Positions 31,696 to 38,179 of a stretch of 38,179 bases of DNA are shown here, in pieces. The notes beneath the pieces are model-generated. The model saw nothing but the letters and a program-made list of their open reading frames with translations, did no database searches and had not been told where the DNA came from. The translations under genes were made by a program, and so were the position numbers. Each line of letters opens with the position of its first letter. Within the stretch, counting starts at the first letter, position 1. This stretch comes from Fibrobacter sp. UBA4373 (GTDB taxonomy: Bacteria; Fibrobacterota; Fibrobacteria; Fibrobacterales; Fibrobacteraceae): NCBI GenBank assembly GCA_002390045.1, contig DGSB01000019.1, positions 3,374 through 41,552 on the forward strand, given 5' to 3'.

Positions 31696-31701
31696 GCCAA
31701 T

Positions 31702-32967
31702 ATGACTTTAGATGAAATTCAAGAATACGCACTCGGACTTGCCAAAAAGGCAAGATCCGCGTCCGCTCGCGTTCGCACGGTCAATGCGGACATCCGAAAC
31801 AAAGTTCTCTTTGAAGTCGCCAACTCTTTGCGCGCAAATGAAAAAATCATTCTCGAAGAAAACGCAAAGGATCTTGCGGCATTCAAGGACAAGATTTCCC
31901 CAGCCAAGTATGACCGCCTGACGCTCAATCATAAACGTCTCGAAGGGATTGCCGTCGGCGTGGAGCAAATCGCTTCCTTCGCCGACCCGCTTGGCAAGAT
32001 TTTGGAAAAGCGCAAGCTTGAAAACGGCGTGGATATTTCCCGCGTGAGCGTCCCACTCGGATGCGTATTCTTTATTTACGAAAGTCGCCCGAACGTCACG
32101 ATCGACGGAGCAGCCCTCTGCTTCAAGGCAGGCAATGCGGTCGTTCTCCGCGGCGGTAAAGAATCGCTGTATTCTTCCAAGATCTTGGCGAAAATTTTCC
32201 GCGACGCGTTGCAAAAGTTTGGCGTGGACCCGGACGCAGTCCAGCTTGTCGAATATGCGGACCATGCGATTGTCAGTTCGCTTCTCAAGATGCGCGACTA
32301 TTTGGACCTTGTCATTCCGCGTGGTGGCGAAAATTTGATTCGCGCGGTAACGGACCAAAGCTCGATTCCGGTCATCAAGCATTTTAACGGCATCTGCCAC
32401 ATTTATGTGGACAAGTCCGCAGACATCGACATGGCGGCTAAGATTGTCGAAAACGCAAAGACCCAGCGTTGCGGGACCTGCAACACAGTCGAAACGCTCC
32501 TGTTGAACAGTGATCTTTCGGAAGCCGACGTCAACCGAATTCTCGATCCGCTTCGCGCGAAAAAGGTGGAATTCTTCGGCGACAAGGAAACCCAGACACG
32601 CCTTGCAGACGTCAAGGACTTTGAAGACGAAGACGGTTACCATCACGAATATCTCGCATTCAAGCTCAGCATTCGCTTTGTGAAGAATGTCGAAGAAGCT
32701 TGTGACCATATCGAAAAGTATTCGAGCCGTCACACGGAATCCGTGATCGCTTCCGATAAGGCTGTGCAGGAATATTTCCTCGCGAACGTCGATTCTTCGA
32801 GCGTGATGGTGAACGCAAGCACTCGACTTGCTGACGGAGGCGTCTACGGCCTTGGCGCAGAAGTCGGCATTTCGACAGACAAAATTCACGCCCGCGGTCC
32901 GATGGGCGTTGAAAGCCTTTGCACATACAAGTGGATTTTAATTGGCGAAGGCCAAATCCGTTCGTAA
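31702..32967 (+). CDS. proA: Gamma-glutamyl phosphate reductase (glutamate-5-semialdehyde dehydrogenase)
   Basis: A 421-residue NADPH enzyme for the second step of proline synthesis. The family signatures run in order: the N-terminal KKARSASARVRTVNADIRN, RVSVPLGCVFFIYESRPNVTIDGAALCFKAGNAVVLRGGKE, IPRGGENLIRAV, IPVIKHFNGICHIYVDKSADI, then the catalytic site TQRCGTCNTVETLL with Cys260 as nucleophile, HHEYLAFKLSIRFV, YSSRHTESV and SSVMVNASTRLADGGVYGLGAEVGIS. The more common motif is QRPGACNA; Cys257 here is an extra cysteine. It heads a run of co-directional genes with tiny gaps; the partner proB is not present. The start is unusual in lacking a Shine-Dalgarno. Confidence 0.96.
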   Translation: MTLDEIQEYALGLAKKARSASARVRTVNADIRNKVLFEVANSLRANEKIILEENAKDLAAFKDKISPAKYDRLTLNHKRLEGIAVGVEQIASFADPLGKILEKRKLENGVDISRVSVPLGCVFFIYESRPNVTIDGAALCFKAGNAVVLRGGKESLYSSKILAKIFRDALQKFGVDPDAVQLVEYADHAIVSSLLKMRDYLDLVIPRGGENLIRAVTDQSSIPVIKHFNGICHIYVDKSADIDMAAKIVENAKTQRCGTCNTVETLLLNSDLSEADVNRILDPLRAKKVEFFGDKETQTRLADVKDFEDEDGYHHEYLAFKLSIRFVKNVEEACDHIEKYSSRHTESVIASDKAVQEYFLANVDSSSVMVNASTRLADGGVYGLGAEVGISTDKIHARGPMGVESLCTYKWILIGEGQIRS

Positions 32968-32975
32968 GGAAGATC

Positions 32976-33326
32976 ATGAAGTTCGAAGATTTAATCAAAG
33001 AAGTCAAGTTTGAAGTCGAATTCGGCGGAAAGAAGCTTGCGCCAGCAATCGTCCAGGACGCTGACAAGCATGACGTGCTGATGATGGCATGGATGGACGA
33101 AGAAGCGCTCCGCCGTACAAACGAATGCGGAGAAATGGTTTTTTGGAGCCGTAGCCGCAAAGAATATTGGCACAAGGGTGATACAAGCGGTAACGTGATG
33201 ACTGTGGTCAACTGGTACGCGGATTGCGATAGCGATGCTCTTCTTTTTGAAGTCCGCATGCAAGGTCCGCAGGTGGCTTGCCATACCGGTGCCCGTTCCT
33301 GCTTTTTCAAAAAGTGCGAACAATAA
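32976..33326 (+). CDS. hisI: Phosphoribosyl-AMP cyclohydrolase
   Basis: A 116-residue enzyme for the third step of histidine synthesis, opening the adenine ring of phosphoribosyl-AMP. Signatures: VLMMAWMDEEALRRT, EMVFWSRSRKEYWHKGDTSGN (WHKGDTSG at 65-72), the metal site DCDSD at 83-87 and ACHTGARSCF at 101-110, supplying the zinc cysteines. Length fits the stand-alone cyclohydrolase, without the fused HisE pyrophosphohydrolase found in enterobacteria. The start at 32976 has AAGGAAG four bases upstream, eight bases after the proA stop; the open frame extends upstream into proA but without support. It is an isolated his gene in a mixed operon. Confidence 0.95.
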   Translation: MKFEDLIKEVKFEVEFGGKKLAPAIVQDADKHDVLMMAWMDEEALRRTNECGEMVFWSRSRKEYWHKGDTSGNVMTVVNWYADCDSDALLFEVRMQGPQVACHTGARSCFFKKCEQ

Positions 33327-34546
33327 ACCTTGCCCAAATTCAGGAACAACTCCGGCAACACGCTTGGAAGCGCCTGCTTTTGGCTGTATCCGGAGGAATC
33401 GATTCCGTCTGCCTCGCCGATTATTTTGTTCGGAATCAACAAGCTCTCGGGCTCGACTGGGTGGCTCTTGCCCACGTACACCACGGTCTTCGAAAAGAAA
33501 CCGCGGATCAAGACGAAGCGTTTGTCAAGGAACTAGCCCACCGCTTAAAAGTTCCGCTTTTTATCCGCCATTTAGACGGTGACAAGCTCAAGGAATCCGG
33601 ATCCATTGAAGAAAATGCGCGCAACGCCCGATACAAGGCGCTCTTTGAAATCGCCGCACTCCCAGAAGCCCGGGCAGAAGCCATTCTTACAGCACATCAC
33701 GCCAACGACCAGGCAGAAACCGTCCTCATGCGCATTCTTCGCGGCACCAATCTGAAAGGTCTCCGCAGCATACAGGAATACCGGGAAGACGGAATTTTTC
33801 GCCCCTTTTTAAGCGTTCCTAAATCCGAAATCGAAAGCTACGCTCAAAAGCATCAGCTGTCCTGGCGTGAAGATGAAACGAATGCGGACAATTCTTTTTT
33901 GCGAAATTTCATCCGTCACCATCTTTTGCCCCAGATCGAAAATGAAAATCCATGGGCCATTTCACAGCTCTGCCGTATTGCAAAGTCAGGAAAATCCGCC
34001 TATGATTTCTTAGTGGAAAAAACGGAATTTACCCTCGAGCCATACCTGGTTCCGGCCAAACTTTGGCCATTTCCTGCCGAAGTTTCACCCTACCAGTTCA
34101 CCCTAGCCCTGCATGATTCCGCCTGGAACGCCATTTCTCAAAAAAGCAAGGCTGGCGCCGCAAAAATTCTTCGGTTTTGGCTTCAATCGCTCGGGTTTGA
34201 ATTCCCTACCCAGTTTCAATTCGAGTCCAATTACGCATCGCACGACAAGTCCCTGATCTTTGAAAAATCCCGCCATATTCTTTGGTTTTGCCGTTCCATG
34301 CAATACTCACAAGTCCATAATTTGTATCTTATTTGTCAAAAAAATACCCCTTTGGGAACCTGGCGAACACGTCAAATTGGAGACATCTACGCTCCCGTCT
34401 GCGCAAAGCCAAAAAGTCTCAAGAAGTGGTTTGAAGAAAATGGTGTTCCGCAATTTGTCAGAGATTTTCTGCCCGTCCTAGCCGACGGGAATCAGATCCG
34501 CCAAATTTACGGAATTCCAACCAGAAAAAAGGAAACTTATGAGTAA
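33314..34546 (+). CDS. tilS: tRNA(Ile)-lysidine synthase
   Basis: A 410-residue enzyme that converts C34 of the CAU-anticodon isoleucine tRNA to lysidine with ATP and lysine. The PP-loop ATPase motif SGGIDS is at 26-31, followed by [61 protein letters not shown] and [20 protein letters not shown], all diagnostic. A C-terminal TilS domain follows ([37 protein letters not shown]). The start is uncertain. No ATG exists; GTG at 33314, overlapping hisI by 13 bases, gives a normal-length N-terminus, and TTG at 33278 is the alternative. The 3' end overlaps ftsH by eight bases. The tilS-ftsH order is conserved in several phyla. Confidence 0.92.
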   Translation: MRTINLAQIQEQLRQHAWKRLLLAVSGGIDSVCLADYFVRNQQALGLDWVALAHVHHGLRKETADQDEAFVKELAHRLKVPLFIRHLDGDKLKESGSIEENARNARYKALFEIAALPEARAEAILTAHHANDQAETVLMRILRGTNLKGLRSIQEYREDGIFRPFLSVPKSEIESYAQKHQLSWREDETNADNSFLRNFIRHHLLPQIENENPWAISQLCRIAKSGKSAYDFLVEKTEFTLEPYLVPAKLWPFPAEVSPYQFTLALHDSAWNAISQKSKAGAAKILRFWLQSLGFEFPTQFQFESNYASHDKSLIFEKSRHILWFCRSMQYSQVHNLYLICQKNTPLGTWRTRQIGDIYAPVCAKPKSLKKWFEENGVPQFVRDFLPVLADGNQIRQIYGIPTRKKETYE

Positions 34547-36638
34547 TAAGCCTAAGGCCCCATCGGCGTTCCACAACAGGAACTTTTTCCTGATTGCGAC
34601 GATGCTCCTGATGGTGCTTTTCTTTATGCGCCTTTATAATGACGAGACCTCCTTGGATCTGACAAGGACGGATTTCTTCGCCATGATGAACGACTCGACG
34701 ACAGAGATCAAGAGCCTAAAGCTTCAGCGCACTCTCGACGGGATTATGATCGAAGGTTCGCGCGCGATGACCGAAGAAGAAATCGCGGAAACGGCAAAAG
34801 AACAGGGCCTGCTGTCCAGGATCGCTCGCCGATCGCCGAATTCCAGCCAGACCGTCGCATTTTCTAGCCATGTCCTTGACTTGACTAGCAGCCAGATCGA
34901 CGCTTGGGAAAAGAACAAGGGCATTAAAGTCCGCGTCCAGCACGAAACCACAAGTTGGATCGATCGCATTTTTGCATTTCTCCCAGCCATTCTCCTGATT
35001 GCCTTCTTCTGGTATATGATGGCTCGCCAAACGGGCGGAAGCAAGGGCGGTATGGGCATGTTCTCGTTCGGAAAGAGCAAGGCTCGTCAGCTGAACGAAA
35101 ACGGCAAGACAAAAACCACATTCAAGGATGTCGCCGGTTGCGATGAAGCCAAGGCGGATCTTGAAGAAATCGTCCAGTTTTTAAAAGACCCCAAAAAATA
35201 TTCCTCCCTCGGTGGACGTATTCCGAAAGGCGCTTTGCTCGTCGGTCCTCCGGGCACAGGTAAAACGCTTCTTGCCCGAGCCGTCGCGGGTGAAGCCGGA
35301 GTTCCGTTCTTCAGCATGTCGGGCTCTGACTTTGTGGAAATGTTCGTCGGTGTCGGTGCAGCAAGAGTCCGAGATCTTTTCGATATGGGTAAAAAGAACG
35401 CTCCTTGTATTCTTTTTATCGACGAAATCGATGCCGTAGGCCGTCAACGTGGCGCAGGTCTTGGTGGAGGTCATGACGAACGCGAGCAGACCTTGAACCA
35501 GATGCTCGTTGAAATGGACGGCTTTACTGCAAACGAAGGCGTTATTTTAATCGCTGCGACAAACCGTCCGGACGTTCTGGATAAGGCACTCCTTCGTCCG
35601 GGACGTTTTGACAGGCAGATTACCGTGGGTCTTCCGGACTTGAAAGGCCGTGAAGAAATTCTTCGCGTGCACTTGAAAAAGCGCAAAGTCCCTCTGGCAG
35701 ACGATGTCAATGTGAAGGATATCGCCCGCGGAACCCCGGGCCTCGCCGGTGCAGACCTCGAAAACCTGATCAACGAAGCGGCGCTTCTTGCAGCCCGTTT
35801 TGACAACAAGAAGGTGACGAAGGAAGACTTCGAAGAAGCCCGCGACAAGCTCGCCATGGGTGCGGAACGTAGAACGCTTCTGATGTCCGACGAAGAAAAG
35901 CGTTATACGGCATTCCACGAAGCGGGCCACGCACTGATGACTCTTCTTTGCAAGCATGCGGATCCTCTTCACAAGATCACGATCATTCCTCGCGGACGCG
36001 CCCTCGGCGTGACCATGTCTCTTCCGGAAATGGACCGCGTGTCGATGTCGAAGGAAGCTGCAGAAGAAAACATCATGATCTTGATGTCTGGCCGCCTTGC
36101 CGAACTCATCTGCTTTAACCATCAGAGTACCGGAGCTTCGAACGACATCGCCCGTGCAACGGAACTCGCGCGTCGCATGGTCACAGAATGGGGCTTCGAC
36201 GAAACAATCGGACCTCTCTGCTACACGCGAAATGACGGTGAAATTTTCTTAGGCCGCGAAATCAGCAAGCCCAAGGAAATGTCCGAAAAAATGGCAGAAG
36301 CAATCGACGGCGCAATCAACAGCTTGGTAAAGGGCCTTGCCGAAAAGGCGAAGCAGCTGCTGATCGAAAACCGTGAAAAGCTCGATTTGCTCGGCAACGC
36401 TCTCTTCGAAAACGAAGTCCTCGATCGAGAAGAAATCGACCGTGTGATCGCAGGCGAAAAGCTCGAAGGTTCCAAAAAGAGCCGTACCTATCTTTTCCAA
36501 GAAAAGATGGCCAAAAAACGGGAAGAAGAAAAGAAGGCCGAAGAACCGCCTCCTGATCCAGGTCGTCCGATTCCAACGCCGACTCAAATCGTTCCTGAAA
36601 CTCCAGTCTCCGATAAAGGAGAGGGGGAAAAAGCCTAA
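34539..36638 (+). CDS. ftsH: ATP-dependent zinc metalloprotease FtsH
   Basis: A 699-residue membrane AAA+ protease for quality control of membrane and regulatory proteins. One N-terminal helix ([15 protein letters not shown]) and a second near 150 ([15 protein letters not shown]) flank a periplasmic domain. The AAA domain has Walker A GPPGTGKT at 236-243, Walker B with Asp295-Glu296 (LFIDEID), the second region of homology [19 protein letters not shown], and the FVG pore loop ([17 protein letters not shown]). The zinc motif HEAGH is at 460-464, with the third ligand in the later [17 protein letters not shown] region. A basic/proline-rich tail ([19 protein letters not shown]) closes the protein. 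It overlaps tilS by eight bases and folP by TAATG. Confidence 0.97.
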   Translation: MSNKPKAPSAFHNRNFFLIATMLLMVLFFMRLYNDETSLDLTRTDFFAMMNDSTTEIKSLKLQRTLDGIMIEGSRAMTEEEIAETAKEQGLLSRIARRSPNSSQTVAFSSHVLDLTSSQIDAWEKNKGIKVRVQHETTSWIDRIFAFLPAILLIAFFWYMMARQTGGSKGGMGMFSFGKSKARQLNENGKTKTTFKDVAGCDEAKADLEEIVQFLKDPKKYSSLGGRIPKGALLVGPPGTGKTLLARAVAGEAGVPFFSMSGSDFVEMFVGVGAARVRDLFDMGKKNAPCILFIDEIDAVGRQRGAGLGGGHDEREQTLNQMLVEMDGFTANEGVILIAATNRPDVLDKALLRPGRFDRQITVGLPDLKGREEILRVHLKKRKVPLADDVNVKDIARGTPGLAGADLENLINEAALLAARFDNKKVTKEDFEEARDKLAMGAERRTLLMSDEEKRYTAFHEAGHALMTLLCKHADPLHKITIIPRGRALGVTMSLPEMDRVSMSKEAAEENIMILMSGRLAELICFNHQSTGASNDIARATELARRMVTEWGFDETIGPLCYTRNDGEIFLGREISKPKEMSEKMAEAIDGAINSLVKGLAEKAKQLLIENREKLDLLGNALFENEVLDREEIDRVIAGEKLEGSKKSRTYLFQEKMAKKREEEKKAEEPPPDPGRPIPTPTQIVPETPVSDKGEGEKA

Positions 36639-37522
36639 TGCTCCTTGATTCTTTGACAAAATCCCGCAGCAACAGCTGGAAAGTCGGAAACGAACAGATT
36701 TCCGGAAAACCGGTTGCTGCCGTGATGGGAATTGTCAATGTGACTCCCGATAGTTTTTTTGACGGTGGAAAGCACAACACTCTCGAAGCCGCCTATGCGC
36801 ATGCATTGAAGCTTCTCGACGAAGGTGCCGAAATTTTGGACATCGGCGGCGAAAGTTCCCGACCCGGAGCGGCAGCCGTTTCCGCATCGGAAGAGATCGA
36901 GCGCGTGATTCCTCTTGTCAAAAAGCTCGTGCCGCATCTTTCCACTCGCAAATTCTGGATTTCGATCGACACGATCAAATCGGAAGTCGCCAAGGAAAGC
37001 ATGAAAGCGGGAGCGCATATCATCAACGACATTAGCGCCCTCGCCGCCGATCCGAACATGGCAAAAACCATTGCTGAAACCGGCGCCGCCAGCGTGTTAA
37101 ACCACATGCGCGGAAACTTCGGAACGATGCAACAGGACTTTAAGCCGTATACGCACGTCGTAGAAGAAGTCAAAGAAGAACTTCTTCTCGCCGCTCGCAA
37201 GTTGATCGATCTCGGAGTCCACGAACAGACCATTTGCCTCGACCCGGGTATTGGCTTTGGAAAGGATCTGCAAAACAATCTCGACCTGATTTCCCATGTC
37301 GAAACCTTTGTCGAAACAGGATTCCCTATTCTTTACGGAATGTCCCGTAAATCTTATATCGGCAAAGTCAAAGGTCTCGAAACAAGCGATCGGTTGATTC
37401 CGACAGTCGTTTCGGGAATCTTTACCGCTCTCGGCGGTGCGACGGTAATCCGAGTTCACGACGTAAAAGAAGCCGTTGAATCTCTTCAACTCTTGAAGGC
37501 ATTCCGAAATGAATCTGTTTAA
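36638..37522 (+). CDS. folP: Dihydropteroate synthase
   Basis: A 294-residue TIM-barrel enzyme that condenses p-aminobenzoate with dihydropterin pyrophosphate in folate synthesis; it is the sulfonamide target. Signatures: GIVNVTPDSFFDGG (NVTPDSF at 34-40), EILDIGGESSRPGA (66-78), WISIDTIKSEVAKESMKAGAHIINDISAL, NHMRGNFGTMQ, DPGIGFGKDLQNNL and GMSRKSYIGK near the C-terminus, with the final IRVHDVKEAVESLQLL. The start codon overlaps the ftsH stop as TAATG, and the 3' end overlaps cdaA by 14 bases. The folP-cdaA neighbourhood recurs in several phyla. Nothing in it suggests an acquired resistance allele. Confidence 0.96.
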   Translation: MLLDSLTKSRSNSWKVGNEQISGKPVAAVMGIVNVTPDSFFDGGKHNTLEAAYAHALKLLDEGAEILDIGGESSRPGAAAVSASEEIERVIPLVKKLVPHLSTRKFWISIDTIKSEVAKESMKAGAHIINDISALAADPNMAKTIAETGAASVLNHMRGNFGTMQQDFKPYTHVVEEVKEELLLAARKLIDLGVHEQTICLDPGIGFGKDLQNNLDLISHVETFVETGFPILYGMSRKSYIGKVKGLETSDRLIPTVVSGIFTALGGATVIRVHDVKEAVESLQLLKAFRNESV

Positions 37523-38179
37523 GTTGTTTGGAGTCATTGACGTCCGTTTTGCCGACATTCTCGACATTTTTCTAGTGTCGATAGTCGCCTATTACGTTTT
37601 CCTGCTTTTCCGCGGAACACGCGCCGTGCAAATGTTCGTGGGCGGTGGCCTTCTGCTGATAGGCTGGTTCCTTGCGCAGTGGTGGGAATTACATACGGTC
37701 GTCTGGCTCTTGAGCAATTTGGCTACCCTCGGGATTATTGCCATTGTGATTCTTTTCCAGCCGGAAATCCGCGGTGCATTGACTCGTATCGGTCAATCTG
37801 TCGGAAGAATGAATCTGAAGAACCTCTTCTTTCACCAGAGCGGTCTTGAACTGGTTGCCGAAGAAATCGGAGCCGCTGTACAGGATTTGGCCAAGAACCA
37901 ATTCGGTGCGCTGATCGTTCTTGAAAACCGCGTGGGACTTCGCAATTACGCCGATACCGGTGAACTTTTAAATGCGCGTATCAGCTCCCGCCTTTTGCGT
38001 GCGCTCTTTTTCCCGAATTCCGCCCTTCACGATGGTGCAGTCATTTTAAACAGCCAACGCATTGTAGCAGCGGGTTGCATTCTTCCGTTGCCCGCGATTA
38101 CATCGGAACAGGATTCCGGTTACGGCATGCGCCACCGCGCAGCAAAAGCCCTGGCCGCAGAAAGCGATGCCATGGTCAT
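37509..38179 (+). CDS. cdaA: Diadenylate cyclase CdaA, 5' part (runs off the window)
   Basis: The first 223 residues of a membrane diadenylate cyclase that makes c-di-AMP, a signal for potassium and osmotic balance and envelope stress. Three N-terminal hydrophobic helices (about 17-36, 41-58, 64-83) are followed by the DAC (DisA_N) domain. That domain includes FQPEIRGALTRIG, FGALIVLENRVGLRNYADTG, the catalytic HDGAV at 174-178 (ALHDGAVIL) and the nucleotide-binding MRHRAA at 207-212. The ATG at 37509 lies inside the end of folP (14-base overlap). The C-terminus and any downstream ybbR/cdaR or glmM partner lie beyond the right edge. Confidence 0.93.
   Translation, partial: MNLFKLFGVIDVRFADILDIFLVSIVAYYVFLLFRGTRAVQMFVGGGLLLIGWFLAQWWELHTVVWLLSNLATLGIIAIVILFQPEIRGALTRIGQSVGRMNLKNLFFHQSGLELVAEEIGAAVQDLAKNQFGALIVLENRVGLRNYADTGELLNARISSRLLRALFFPNSALHDGAVILNSQRIVAAGCILPLPAITSEQDSGYGMRHRAAKALAAESDAMV

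Noticed and set aside
31708..32889. 393-codon minus-strand open frame
   Set aside because: Shadow of proA on the opposite strand. Similar shadows of metK (19097-20053, minus) and wzi (29715-30431, minus) were dropped for the same reason.
1..38179. Insertion sequences, prophage, toxin-antitoxin pairs, restriction or CRISPR systems
   Set aside because: No transposase, integrase, phage structural, nuclease-helicase or toxin-like gene was found, and no regularly spaced repeats.

Overview
The window looks like part of the chromosome of a member of the Fibrobacterota, family Fibrobacteraceae (Fibrobacter or a close relative). The strongest pointers are a lipoprotein carrying the Fibrobacter succinogenes major paralogous (FISUMP) domain at 10368-11009 and a roughly 900-residue lipoprotein at 14825-17521 that matches the architecture of the F. 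succinogenes paralogous family TIGR02171. The Gram-negative envelope genes (PorV/PorQ-like barrel, Wzi, several lipoproteins) and the futalosine-route menaquinone gene mqnE fit. The genome is dense: most genes are separated by under 50 bases or overlap by ATGA or TAATG, and no gene-free stretch exceeds 300 bases. I see no insertion sequence, prophage, CRISPR array or other sign of an accessory island.

Layout. 1-1108: 3' part of aspS with an apparent one-base insertion. 1333-3247 (minus): MgtC/DUF4010 membrane protein and a small outer-membrane barrel. 3350-5182 (plus): THUMP-type RNA methyltransferase and an alpha/beta hydrolase, converging on a minus-strand operon 7941-5166 (DUF1343/NamZ-like, MurU-like nucleotidyltransferase, TrmJ-like methyltransferase). 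8021-10314 (plus): ssb, an unknown membrane protein, asd. 10368-11009 (minus): FISUMP lipoprotein. 11129-13857 (plus): Rel/SpoT and a translationally coupled unknown. 13888-14691 (minus): xth. 14825-18161 (plus): TIGR02171-type lipoprotein and a small lipoprotein. 18165-18926 (minus): Nif3 family. 19142-20332: metK behind a clear promoter/operator region. 20403-22355 (minus): membrane GGDEF-EAL protein. 22513-23565: mqnE, then tRNA-Lys on the minus strand.

23728-31043 is a surface-polysaccharide locus: a PorV-like barrel, a degenerate GT2-like protein, an inverted GT4, then a tightly coupled GT2-GT4-GT2-wzi run. A small lipoprotein (31446-31033) converges on wzi. 31702 to the right edge is a compact housekeeping operon: proA, hisI, tilS, ftsH, folP and the start of cdaA.

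No clearly novel defence or mobile system is visible. The points most worth a second look are: (i) five genes in which a -10-like hexamer ends exactly six bases before an ATG that has no Shine-Dalgarno sequence, suggesting leaderless transcription; (ii) the metK control region, with a 9-bp dyad overlapping the promoter and a hairpin between the Shine-Dalgarno and the start; (iii) the unknown gene coupled to rel/spoT; (iv) the FGE-propeller-SGNH lipoprotein; (v) the NamZ-MurU-like pair; (vi) the aspS frameshift.
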